From positions 1 to 39,504 of the forward strand of contig JAUVXG010000021.1 of assembly GCA_030603685.1 (NCBI GenBank): 39,504 bases of DNA, read 5' to 3'. Made by a program: the position numbers and the translations under genes. This DNA comes from Pleomorphomonas sp. (GTDB lineage Bacteria > Pseudomonadota > Alphaproteobacteria > Rhizobiales > Pleomorphomonadaceae). Below the pieces are notes generated by a model, which saw only the letters and a program-made list of their open reading frames with translations, made no database searches and was not told the DNA's origin. Below, piece by piece: positions 32,052 through 39,504 of this stretch. The stretch's first letter is position 1; every line of letters starts with the position of its first letter.

Positions 32052-33731
32052 ATGGCAAAGTTGGTAGTCGTGATCGGCGGCAAGGAGACGGGGAGCAAAC
32101 CCCTGATCGCTGCCGAAGCCCTGAAGAAGGCGGCGGAAGCCGCCGGCGTCTCACTCAGCATCGAAACACCGGCCGCGCCGGTCGACACGGCGACCGTCGC
32201 CGCCGCTGACACGGTGCTGCTCCTCGGCGAGGTTGCCGACGACAGCCGCTTTGCCGGCAAGACCGTCCGCCAGATGACGCTCGACGCTGCCCTGGCCGAT
32301 CCGGCCGGAGCCGTTTCGAGCGCTCCGTCGGCGAAAAAGCTGATCGTCGGCATCACGTCCTGCCCGACCGGCATCGCCCACACCTTCATGGCCGCCGAGG
32401 GTGTCGAGCAGGGTGCCAAGGCGCTCGGCTATGATGCCAAGATCGAGACGCAGGGCTCGGTTGGTGCTCAGAACACGCTGACATCTGAGGAAATCGCCGC
32501 CGCCGATCTGGTGATCATCGCCGCCGACACCAACGTCGACATGTCGCGGTTTGCCGGCAAGCGCGTCTACTCCACCGGTACCAAGGGCGCCATCAGCAAC
32601 GGCAAGGCGTTGGTCGAGAAGGCCCTCGCCGAAGCGACCGTTCAGGGCGGCGCGGCCGCCGGCGGCAAGCGCGACCTCGCGGCCGAAGTCGCCGCCGAAA
32701 AGGCGGCCCGTGCCGCCCAGCGCTCCGGCCCCTACAAGCACCTGATGACCGGCGTGTCCTACATGCTGCCCTTCGTGGTGGCCGGCGGCCTGTTGATCGC
32801 GCTCGCCTTCGCCATGGGCGGTATCTACGTCTACGACGACGCCCATGCCGGTACGCTCGGTCAGGCGCTGTTCAACATCGGCAAGCAGTCCTTCTCGCTG
32901 ATGGTGCCGATTCTCGCCGCCTTCATCGCCTACTCGATCGCCGACCGTCCCGGCATCACCCCGGGTGCCGTTGGCGGTGTCATCGCGGCTGCCATCGGTG
33001 CCGGCTTCCTGGGCGGCATCGTCGCCGGCTTCCTGGCCGGTTACGTGGTGCTCTACCTCAATCGCTACATCCGGCTCGGACGAAACCTCGACGGTCTGAA
33101 GCCGGTGCTGATCCTGCCGCTCCTGGGCACAACGATCGTCGGCCTGTTGATGGTCTACGTTCTCGGAGAACCGGTCGCTGTGGCCCTTGCCTGGCTCACC
33201 GACTTCCTCAAGGGTATGCAGGGCGCCAATGCCATCATTCTCGGCGCGATCATCGGTCTGATGATGGCCTTCGACATGGGCGGTCCGGTCAACAAGGCGG
33301 CCTACACCTTCGCCACCGGTCTGATCGCCAGCCAGCTCTACGAGCCGATGGCCGCCGCCATGGTCGCCGGCATGACGCCGCCGCTGGGCCTGGCTCTGGC
33401 CACCAAGCTGTTCCGCGATCGCTTCTCGGCGGACGAGCATGAGGCGGGCAACGCCGCTGCGGTGCTGGGCATCTCCTTCATCACCGAAGGCGCCATCCCC
33501 TTCGCCGCCAAGGACCCGTTCCGCGTCATTCCGTCGCTGATGGCCGGCTCGGCCGTGGCCGGCATGATCTCGATGGCGGTCGGCTCGCAGCTTCGCGTGC
33601 CCCACGGCGGCATCTTCGTGCTGCCGATCCCCAACGCTGTCACCAATCTCGGTGGCTACGTCGTGGCGATGATCGTCGGCACCGTCGTCACCGCCCTGCT
33701 TCTGCGCCTGCTGAAGCCCAAGACCGCCTGA
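32052..33731 (+). CDS. fruA: Fructose PTS EIIB'BC permease
   Basis: 559 residues. The first about 95 residues form a degenerate IIB-like domain without the catalytic Cys. The true IIB follows ([22 protein letters not shown], phospho-Cys104). From about 230 comes the IIC membrane domain with [35 protein letters not shown] and [15 protein letters not shown], then [16 protein letters not shown]. The B'BC layout matches proteobacterial FruA. The start at 32052 is chosen because GGAGG (32041-32045) is 6 nt upstream; ATG 32046 would leave no spacer. It imports fructose as fructose 1-phosphate and ends the operon at a strong hairpin. Confidence 0.92.
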   Translation: MAKLVVVIGGKETGSKPLIAAEALKKAAEAAGVSLSIETPAAPVDTATVAAADTVLLLGEVADDSRFAGKTVRQMTLDAALADPAGAVSSAPSAKKLIVGITSCPTGIAHTFMAAEGVEQGAKALGYDAKIETQGSVGAQNTLTSEEIAAADLVIIAADTNVDMSRFAGKRVYSTGTKGAISNGKALVEKALAEATVQGGAAAGGKRDLAAEVAAEKAARAAQRSGPYKHLMTGVSYMLPFVVAGGLLIALAFAMGGIYVYDDAHAGTLGQALFNIGKQSFSLMVPILAAFIAYSIADRPGITPGAVGGVIAAAIGAGFLGGIVAGFLAGYVVLYLNRYIRLGRNLDGLKPVLILPLLGTTIVGLLMVYVLGEPVAVALAWLTDFLKGMQGANAIILGAIIGLMMAFDMGGPVNKAAYTFATGLIASQLYEPMAAAMVAGMTPPLGLALATKLFRDRFSADEHEAGNAAAVLGISFITEGAIPFAAKDPFRVIPSLMAGSAVAGMISMAVGSQLRVPHGGIFVLPIPNAVTNLGGYVVAMIVGTVVTALLLRLLKPKTA

Positions 33732-33743
33732 TACAAAACGAAA

Positions 33744-33771
33744 ATCACTTCCGGGGCGTCCCGGAAGTGAT
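33744..33771. terminator. Strong hairpin between convergent operons
   Basis: ATCACTTCCGGG (33744-33755) and CCCGGAAGTGAT (33760-33771) form a perfect 12-bp stem with a 4-nt loop. Read on the minus strand it is followed by TTTCGTTTT, so it suits transcripts from the DUF917 operon best; on the plus strand it can still end the fructose PTS mRNA. Confidence 0.8.
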
Positions 33772-33840
33772 CGGATTGACAGAGGCCGTCGCAGACTGCG
33801 ACGGCCTCCGGCGTTTGAGGGCAAGATACGGCAGGCCTCT

Positions 33841-34917
33841 TCAGGCCAGCGTCCGATAGTCCACGTCGTAGCCGAAGTAGCGCGGCCCGACGAGGTTGAT
33901 GCCTTGCGGCGTGCGCCAGAGCGGGTTGCAGGGCAGGGCGAGGACCTTGAGGCGCAGGCCGTAGCGAAGCGCGTCGGCTGTGACGGGGTTGCCGCTTTCC
34001 GCCTCCAACGCCGTAATCAGGTCGGGAGTCGTGACGATGATTTCGCCGTCGCGCTCGGCCACCAGGAACTCGTTCTGGAAGTCGAGACGGAAGTCGTGCC
34101 CCTTCCACTCCTCGACGCCCTCGAAGCGGGCCTTGCCACGGGTAAAGCCACCCACGGTGCGCCGCTCGATGTCCTTGATGCGACCATGGAAGATGACCTG
34201 GGCGTCCAGCTCGTCGACAATCGCCGCGACGGGGTCGCGGTGGCCGGCCCGTGCGCCGCGCAGCGTCTCGCCGAGCTTGGCGGTCAGGCTGAGCGTGCCG
34301 CGCACCACGCATTTCTTGGCGGTGGCGCCGTCCATGGAATAGAAGGCGAGCAGGGCCGACCCTCCCATTTCCACCGTGGCGGCGCGGGCGAGGCGCTCGG
34401 TCCAGGCGTTGGAGACGGTGTCCAGCACCAGCGAGTTGCCCTTGTCGTCGCAGAGCACCATCGGCGTCGCCTTGACGCCATACATGCCGAAGGTCTCCAT
34501 CTGCAGTTCCGGAAAGGCACGCCCCATGCCGTCGCCATCCACCAGCGGCAACCCGGTTTCGGCGGCCACGACGAAGGGGGTCGTGGAGTTGACGCCGCCG
34601 GCTTCGCCGCAGAGCACCGCGTCGATCTTGCGACCGAGCAGTTCTTCGAGCTTGCGGAAGGCGATGATCAGTTCGCGGCCGGCCGGGATCTTCTCGGTCA
34701 TCACCGTCGGCGCGCCCATCATGCAAACGGGCACCACCAGGGCGTCGTCGGCGAGTTCGTCGACGTCGATGATCTTGACCGGTGCGTGCCGGCGGATCGC
34801 CTCCTGGGCCATCAGCTTGCCGACATAGGGATCACCACCGCCTCCCGTGCCGAGAATGGCGCCGCCGGTGGCGATGTCTTCCATGTCCTCGACGTGAACG
34901 ATGCGCTTGATCTTCAT
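33841..34917 (-). CDS. DUF917 family protein (1)
   Basis: 358 residues. Family hallmarks are GGAILGTGGGGDPYVG (about 18-33), DELADDALVVPVCMMGAPTV, GEAGGVNSTTPF and GLPLVDGDGMGRAFPELQMETF. The C-terminal half contains FQNEFLVAE and LPCNPLWRT. DUF917 (S-methyl thiohydantoin desulfurase-like in newer naming) is found beside hydantoinase/oxoprolinase proteins and probably acts on ring-containing or amide substrates; the reaction is not established for this gene. It is last in the minus-strand operon, four nt after a paralogue with which it may form a complex. AAGGA lies 7 nt before the start. Confidence 0.88.
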   Translation of the reverse strand: MKIKRIVHVEDMEDIATGGAILGTGGGGDPYVGKLMAQEAIRRHAPVKIIDVDELADDALVVPVCMMGAPTVMTEKIPAGRELIIAFRKLEELLGRKIDAVLCGEAGGVNSTTPFVVAAETGLPLVDGDGMGRAFPELQMETFGMYGVKATPMVLCDDKGNSLVLDTVSNAWTERLARAATVEMGGSALLAFYSMDGATAKKCVVRGTLSLTAKLGETLRGARAGHRDPVAAIVDELDAQVIFHGRIKDIERRTVGGFTRGKARFEGVEEWKGHDFRLDFQNEFLVAERDGEIIVTTPDLITALEAESGNPVTADALRYGLRLKVLALPCNPLWRTPQGINLVGPRYFGYDVDYRTLA

Positions 34918-34921
34918 GGCT

Positions 34922-36031
34922 TCATCCTTGGATGGACGCTTGCGAGGCGACGATGGGCACGAAGGTGAGCTCGGGATAGCCGAAAGCCTTCGGACCCACG
35001 ACCTCGAGTGCCTTTTCGGTTTTCATGAGCGGGTGGACGGGCAGGCCGAGCACGGCGACGCGCTGACCGTAGCGCAGCACCTCGGTGGTGATCGGCTCGC
35101 CAGTGTCGAGGTCGAGATTGACGATGAGGTCGGGCACCATGACCTTCGGCTCGCCGTCGACCCAGAGAACGAGATTTTCGTTCTGGATGGCGATCCGCGC
35201 CTCCGAGCCGGCAAAGTCGTCAATGCCGGTGAGAATGGCATGGCCCCGCGCGAACCCGCCCGTCAGCTCGCGCCTGACGTCGGTGATCTTGCCGGTGAAG
35301 TAGAGACCGCCGCCGGTCACCTTGAGCACGGCTTCGATGACGTTGCGCCGGTCGCGACGGGCGTCGAGCACAGTGTGACCGATCCTGAGCGCTTCGCTGA
35401 CCGTGCCGGGAACGGCGGTGCGGCGGACGAACTCCATCGTCATCGGCGCCGAGGCAAGCCCGGCCGTTGCGCCCATGGCCACGGCCGCGTCGCGGGCGAA
35501 GCGTTCCAGCCAAAACATGTCGATCACCTTGCGGAAGACGACGACGTTGCCCTTCTCGTCGGCGATGGCCGCCGGTGCCGTCGCGGCCCCGTAGATGAAG
35601 AAGGTCGTCATCTGCACTTCCGGGAAGGCGCGGCCCATGCCATCTCCGTCAATGACCGGCAGACCGGCATAGGCGGCGGCGATGATCGGCTCCAGGCTGT
35701 TCGATCCGCCGATCTCAGCCGAGATGAGGGCCGACATCCTGACGCCGGCTGCCTCCTCGACGGCGCGCATGGCGTGGTAGCACTCGCGCCCTTCCTCGAA
35801 CTTCTCGATGCCGACCACCGGAGCTCCGATGCCGCCGACCTCTCCGATGAAGGCGTCGTCCGGCAGCGTGTCGAGATCGATGACCCGGATCTCGTGGCCG
35901 GACCGGATGAGCTGCCGCGCCCGCAGCATGCCGATGTAGGGATTGCCGCCGCCGCCGGTGCCGAGCAGCGCCGCGCCGAGCGACAGCGGATGGAGATCGC
36001 TCTCCTTCAGAAGATACCCCTTAGACGACAT
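34922..36031 (-). CDS. DUF917 family protein (2)
   Basis: 369 residues. The start at 36031 is set by GGGAG 6 nt upstream and by alignment with paralogue 1. LGAALLGTGGGGNPYIG, DEAFIGEVGGIGAP-like DAFIGEVGGIGAPVVG, ISAEIGGSNSLEP and GLPVIDGDGMGRAFPEVQMTTF are the conserved blocks. The NENLVLWVDGEPKVMVPDL and LGLPVHPLMKT blocks correspond to those in copy 1. Divergence between the two copies is high, so they are old paralogues with likely distinct roles. The gene starts inside the hydantoinase gene (11-nt overlap), indicating coupled translation. Confidence 0.88.
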   Translation of the reverse strand: MSSKGYLLKESDLHPLSLGAALLGTGGGGNPYIGMLRARQLIRSGHEIRVIDLDTLPDDAFIGEVGGIGAPVVGIEKFEEGRECYHAMRAVEEAAGVRMSALISAEIGGSNSLEPIIAAAYAGLPVIDGDGMGRAFPEVQMTTFFIYGAATAPAAIADEKGNVVVFRKVIDMFWLERFARDAAVAMGATAGLASAPMTMEFVRRTAVPGTVSEALRIGHTVLDARRDRRNVIEAVLKVTGGGLYFTGKITDVRRELTGGFARGHAILTGIDDFAGSEARIAIQNENLVLWVDGEPKVMVPDLIVNLDLDTGEPITTEVLRYGQRVAVLGLPVHPLMKTEKALEVVGPKAFGYPELTFVPIVASQASIQG

Positions 36032-37568
36032 GAAGCTCTCCCACGGCCTTGACGCGAACGCGGGTCGCGTTGCCGGGCAGGTAGGCGAGCGGAACGTCCT
36101 CGACGTCGACGATCTCGATGCTGTCGCGGGATGCGCCGGCGCTGACCGCCGCCTCGACTGCCTGGGCCTTGGCATCGGCGAGGGCGGCATCCCGACCGAT
36201 CTCGGCCAGCGCATAGACGCGGTCGACCTCGCCCGAAACCTGGGCGATGGCGGCGCCGACGGCGTTGGCCACGGCAAAGTGGTCGGGCTTGATCAGTTCG
36301 AGGCCGGCGATAGGTTTGTCGACCAGGATCGAACCGCCGCCGACGACGATCACCGGCAGCGGGTCCGGCGACAGGCGCGAGCGCTCGACGCAATCCTCCA
36401 GCATCGCGGCGATGCGCGCCTCAGTGGCGGCGATCAGGGCCGGCGAGAGGTGAGCCACCTTCGAACGGTCGCCGAGATCGTATTTGCCGGCGGCCACCAC
36501 CACGTCGGAGGTGGTCAGCGTCTTGCCGCCGAAGATCAGGGCCTCGGAGATGATGCGATAGCCGACCGAGGTCGGGCCGACCTTGACCCCCTTGTCGGTT
36601 TCGACCACGTGCGAGCCGCCGCCGAGCCCGATCGAGAAAACGTCGGGCATGCGGAAGTTGGTGCGAACGCCTCCCACCTCGACGGCCACCGTCGCCTGAC
36701 GGGGAAAGCCCTTCTGCAGCGAGCCGACGTCGGAGGTGGTGCCGCCGATGTCGACGACGATAGCGTCCTTGACGCCCGACAGGAACGCCGCTCCGCGCAT
36801 CGAGTTGGTCGGACCGGAGGCGAAGGTCAGCACCGGGAACTTCTCGGCGAAGGCGGCCTCCATCAGCGTTCCGTCGTTCTGGGTCAGGAAGAACTTGCCC
36901 TTGATGCCGGCCGAGGCGATGGCGTTGCGGAAGGCCTCAATGACGTCCCGCGACAGATCGCGCAGGCAGGCATTCATGATCGCGGCGTTCTCGCGTTCGA
37001 GGAGACCGATGCGGCCGATCTCCGACGACAGCGTGATGTGAACGCCCGGGATCGCCTTCTCGAAGATCGCGGCCGCCTGCTTCTCGCACTCGTCGCTGAC
37101 CGGCGAAAACACCGAGGTGATGGCGATGGTGTTGACGCCCTTGGCCTTGATGTCCTCGGCAATTTGGAGCAACTCGGCCTCGTCTAGGGGGGATATCTTT
37201 CGGCCGTCGAACTCGTTGCCGCCATGGGCGAGATAGCTGAGGTTGCCGATGGCCTCACGGAGGTCCTCCGGCCAGTCGACCATCGGCGGCAGCGAGGCAG
37301 TAGCAGGCAGGCCGAGACGGACGGCGGCGGTCTTGGCGAGGTCGCGCCGTTGCACCACGGCATTGGTGAAGTGGGTGGTGCCGATCATCACCACGTCTAT
37401 GTCGGCCGCAGCCTTGCCGGACGCCTTGAGCACATCGGCCAGTGCGTTGACGACGCCGGACATGACGTCGGCCGTCGTTGCCGACTTGACGCCGGCAAGC
37501 ACGCGCGCGCCATCCATCACGACGGCGTCCGTATTGGTGCCGCCGACGTCGATGCCAATTCTGATCAT
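36021..37568 (-). CDS. Hydantoinase/oxoprolinase family protein (HyuA-like)
   Basis: 515 residues with an ASKHA-type ATPase fold. The phosphate-1 loop is IGIDVGGTNTDAVVMDG, the phosphate-2 loop is IVVDIGGTTSDVGSLQKG, and conserved blocks include IGTTHFTNAVVQR and SIGLGGGSHVV. The length matches the short HyuA-like type that pairs with DUF917 proteins, not the 700-residue subunit of N-methylhydantoinase. It would use ATP to open a hydantoin-, lactam- or oxoproline-like ring. No HyuB-type subunit is present, suggesting that the two DUF917 proteins take its place. It follows the ABC ATPase gene by three nt, with AGAGGA as ribosome-binding site. Confidence 0.88.
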   Translation of the reverse strand: MIRIGIDVGGTNTDAVVMDGARVLAGVKSATTADVMSGVVNALADVLKASGKAAADIDVVMIGTTHFTNAVVQRRDLAKTAAVRLGLPATASLPPMVDWPEDLREAIGNLSYLAHGGNEFDGRKISPLDEAELLQIAEDIKAKGVNTIAITSVFSPVSDECEKQAAAIFEKAIPGVHITLSSEIGRIGLLERENAAIMNACLRDLSRDVIEAFRNAIASAGIKGKFFLTQNDGTLMEAAFAEKFPVLTFASGPTNSMRGAAFLSGVKDAIVVDIGGTTSDVGSLQKGFPRQATVAVEVGGVRTNFRMPDVFSIGLGGGSHVVETDKGVKVGPTSVGYRIISEALIFGGKTLTTSDVVVAAGKYDLGDRSKVAHLSPALIAATEARIAAMLEDCVERSRLSPDPLPVIVVGGGSILVDKPIAGLELIKPDHFAVANAVGAAIAQVSGEVDRVYALAEIGRDAALADAKAQAVEAAVSAGASRDSIEIVDVEDVPLAYLPGNATRVRVKAVGELHVV

Positions 37569-37571
37569 CTG

Positions 37572-38477
37572 TCAGGTCCTCTTGGGAACTTCGGTTGTTC
37601 GTTGGCTCTCCCGGAGGGCGAGCAGTTTTTCCGCCGTCGGAATTTCTCCGTCGATCAGTGGGATTTCGGGCCTCAGCGCTTCTTCCTCCGCAGAGATCAC
37701 GGGCACGGAGGCAATGAGAAGGCGGGTGTAGTCGTGCTCCGGGTGCTCGAACACCTTGGCGGTCGGTCCACTCTCGACGATACGGCCGCGGTAGAGCACG
37801 CCGACCTCGTCGGCGAAGTTGCGCATCAGGCTGAGGTCGTGGGAAATGAAGAGATAGGTGAGGTCGAGCTGCCGGCCGAGGCTGGTGAGCAGGTCGATGA
37901 CCTTGGCCTGGACCGAGACGTCGAGGGCCGAGGTCGGCTCGTCGAGAACGACCAACTGCGGCGCGACGGCGAGCGCCCGCGCGATGGCGACGCGCTGCTT
38001 CTGACCGCCGGACAGCTCGTGCGGATAGCGCTCGGCGAAGCTGGCCGGCAGTTGCACCATGTCGAGGAGTTCGGAGATGCGCCGCCGCCGGTCGGCTCGC
38101 GGATGGTTGTGCGCTTCCAGCGGCACGGCGATGGACTGACCGATCGTCCGGCGCGGGTTGAGCGACGACCCCGGGTTCTGGAACACCATCTGCACCTGCC
38201 GCGAATGGGCGCGGGTGCCGAGCGTGCCGGTAATGTTGCTTCCCGCGAGCAGGATGTCGCCGCCGGTGGGGGTGAGAAGACCCATGATCAGCCGGGCGAT
38301 CGTCGACTTTCCCGAGCCGCTCTCGCCGGCAAGGCCATAGACCCCGCCGCGCCGGATGGAAAACGACACATGGTCGACGGCGGTTACCTCGCCGGCCCGG
38401 CTACCGAAGGCGTTGTAGACGGGGAAGGTCTTGGCGAGATCGACGATTTCGAGAAGGGGGCTTTGGCGGGCGTTCAT
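37572..38477 (-). CDS. Oligopeptide/dipeptide ABC importer ATPase (DppF/OppF type)
   Basis: 301 residues. Walker A is GESGSGKST, the signature LSGGQKQRV, Walker B LVVLDEPTSALDVS, and the switch His is in FISHDLSLMR. The Q-loop region QMVFQNPGSSLNPRRTIGQSI is diagnostic of the OppF/DppF group. The C-terminal extension (FEHPEHDYTRLLIASVP) is the oligopeptide-transporter tail. It acts with the adjacent DppD-type ATPase (4-nt overlap) in powering uptake. The substrate is likely what the following hydantoinase/DUF917 proteins degrade. Confidence 0.92.
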   Translation of the reverse strand: MNARQSPLLEIVDLAKTFPVYNAFGSRAGEVTAVDHVSFSIRRGGVYGLAGESGSGKSTIARLIMGLLTPTGGDILLAGSNITGTLGTRAHSRQVQMVFQNPGSSLNPRRTIGQSIAVPLEAHNHPRADRRRRISELLDMVQLPASFAERYPHELSGGQKQRVAIARALAVAPQLVVLDEPTSALDVSVQAKVIDLLTSLGRQLDLTYLFISHDLSLMRNFADEVGVLYRGRIVESGPTAKVFEHPEHDYTRLLIASVPVISAEEEALRPEIPLIDGEIPTAEKLLALRESQRTTEVPKRT

Positions 38478-39319
38478 GGCGCGGCCTCCACCGATAGCGT
38501 CGGCCGGGCGCCGGTGAGGCGCGGCACCGCGTCGATCAGCGATCGCGTGTAGTCCACCTTCGGCGCAGCGAACAGATCGGCGGTCGGTGCTTCCTCGACC
38601 ACCACGCCCTTGTGCATGACGTAGACATAGTCGGAGGTCTCGCGCACCACGCCGAGATTGTGGGTGATCATCAACAGCGCCAGTCCCCGTTCTTCGACGA
38701 GGTCCTTGAGCAGCTTCAGGATCTGCGCCTGGGTGGTGACATCGAGCGCCGTGCCCGGCTCGTCGGCAATCAGCAGGCGCGGCTCCGACAGCAGGGCCAT
38801 GGCGATGAGGACACGCTGCCGCATGCCGCCTGAGAGCATGATGGGGTAGGAGCGGGCCACGCGCTCCGGCTCCCGCATCCGCACCTGGGCCAACACCTCC
38901 AGGACGCGCTGCATGCGTTCGCGTCCCGATCGCGACCGGCCCAGCCGTTTGTCGGCGTATTTCAGGATCGTCGACATCTGGTCGGCGATGGTGAAGACGG
39001 GGTTGAGTGAACTCATCGGGTCCTGGAACACCATGGACATGTCGGTGCCCGTGAGTTTCAGGCGCTCGCGTCGGGACATGGTCAGGAGATCGCGGCCGTC
39101 ATAGACAATGGTACCGGAGCTTATGCTGGCCGGCGGCATGTGCAGGAGCCCCATGATCGACTTCATGGTCACCGTCTTGCCGGATCCGCTTTCGCCGACG
39201 AGCGCCACGTGGCTTCTGGCGGGGACATCGAGGTTGACCCCGCGCAGGACCGGTTGCGTGCGGCCATAGGTCGTGAACTCGACCGACAGGTCGCGAACGG
39301 AGAGCAGGGCTTCGCTCAT
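38474..39319 (-). CDS. Oligopeptide/dipeptide ABC importer ATPase (DppD/OppD type)
   Basis: 281 residues. Walker A is GESGSGKTVT, the Q-loop is SMVFQDPMSSLNPVFTIADQM, the signature LSGGMRQRV, Walker B LLIADEPGTALDVTTQAQI, and the switch His is in ITHNLGVVRE. GGMRQRV and DPMSSLNP are typical of the D-type partner. The tail VDYTRSLIDAVPRL is shared with peptide transporters. Its start overlaps the permease stop (ATGA), continuing the operon. Confidence 0.92.
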   Translation of the reverse strand: MSEALLSVRDLSVEFTTYGRTQPVLRGVNLDVPARSHVALVGESGSGKTVTMKSIMGLLHMPPASISSGTIVYDGRDLLTMSRRERLKLTGTDMSMVFQDPMSSLNPVFTIADQMSTILKYADKRLGRSRSGRERMQRVLEVLAQVRMREPERVARSYPIMLSGGMRQRVLIAMALLSEPRLLIADEPGTALDVTTQAQILKLLKDLVEERGLALLMITHNLGVVRETSDYVYVMHKGVVVEEAPTADLFAAPKVDYTRSLIDAVPRLTGARPTLSVEAAP

Positions 39320-39504
39320 CGCACGTTCTCCACGTCGTAGAGGTCGCGCAAGCCGTCACCGAGCAGGTTGAACCCGAGGGCGATGAACAGGATGGCGCAG
39401 CCGGGCAGCACCGATTCCCACCAGTAGTCGGGCAGGAAGGCCGAACCCGAAGCGACCATGGTTCCGAGGTCGGGGGTCGGCGGCTGGATGCCGAGGCCGA
39501 GGAA
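39316..39504 (-). CDS. Peptide-type ABC importer permease (DppC/OppC type), C-terminal fragment
   Basis: Only the last 62 codons are inside the window; the gene continues past the right edge. The reading is FLGLGIQPPTPDLGTM, then WWESVLPGCAILFIALGFN and LLGDGLRDLYDV, the standard end of DppC/OppC permeases. Stop and the next ATG overlap. The other permease and the binding protein are expected further out. Confidence 0.88.
   Translation of the reverse strand, partial: FLGLGIQPPTPDLGTMVASGSAFLPDYWWESVLPGCAILFIALGFNLLGDGLRDLYDVENVR

Noticed and set aside
32052-32330. Cys-less first IIB-like domain of FruA considered as a novelty
   Set aside because: A degenerate B' domain before the active IIB is the normal layout of proteobacterial FruA.
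32151-33824. A 557-codon open frame on the minus strand
   Set aside because: Shadow of the fructose permease gene; composition typical of antisense frames in GC-rich DNA.

Overview
The window is GC-rich with tightly packed, often 1-4 nt overlapping genes. The mix of families (Nif11/NHLM peptide system, AraC, LysR, octaheme cytochrome, EIIA-HPr-EI fusion PTS, single-chain hydantoinase with DUF917 partners) points to an alphaproteobacterium, probably Hyphomicrobiales (Rhizobiales). The genus cannot be fixed from the sequence alone. No tRNA, rRNA, IS element, phage gene or CRISPR array was seen.

Region A (1-5117, possibly to 6002) is a ribosomal peptide (RiPP) locus. It holds the 3' end of an NHLM-type peptide-export ABC protein, a degenerate cyclic-nucleotide-binding protein and a small DUF3307 membrane protein in one overlapping operon. 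These are followed by an AraC-type regulator, a two-domain GNAT acyltransferase and two Nif11-type precursor peptides. The precursors have similar leaders ending in Val-Ala-Gly-Gly and unrelated, lysine-containing, cysteine-free cores. A methyltransferase follows. The combination resembles selidamide-type (fatty-acylated) RiPP loci and is the most likely undescribed system here.

Region B (6090-21968) is a sulfur and redox island. It contains a CoA-disulfide/persulfide reductase with a rhodanese domain, a hotdog thioesterase, and a NifX-like protein with two ferredoxin-containing MinD ATPases, like the accessory set of the Desulfovibrio orange-protein complex. Next come a chemoreceptor, a membrane-anchored octaheme cytochrome with its cytochrome b, and an FNR-like regulator. 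Two paralogous LysR regulators follow, one divergent from a SLAC1 anion channel and one divergent from a persulfide-dioxygenase-like hydrolase, a peroxiredoxin and a TauE/SafE exporter. Together they suggest reduction of a sulfur oxyanion or related acceptor, persulfide handling and export of sulfite.

Region C (21979-27149) is a periplasmic thiol relay, DsbD to a DsbA-like protein to an L,D-transpeptidase lipoprotein. It is divergent from an OmpR-type two-component system, with an 11-bp-spaced CTTAAG repeat in the shared intergenic region.

Region D (27364-33731) is a fructose PTS operon (EIIA-HPr-EI, 1-phosphofructokinase, EIIBC) with a divergent LacI/FruR-type repressor. Palindromic operator-like sites lie in the promoter and inside the first gene. 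Region E (33841-39504, minus strand) is one operon: a dipeptide/oligopeptide-type ABC importer (permease partial at the window edge, two ATPases), a hydantoinase/oxoprolinase-family protein and two DUF917 paralogues. It probably takes up and opens a hydantoin-, lactam- or peptide-like compound.
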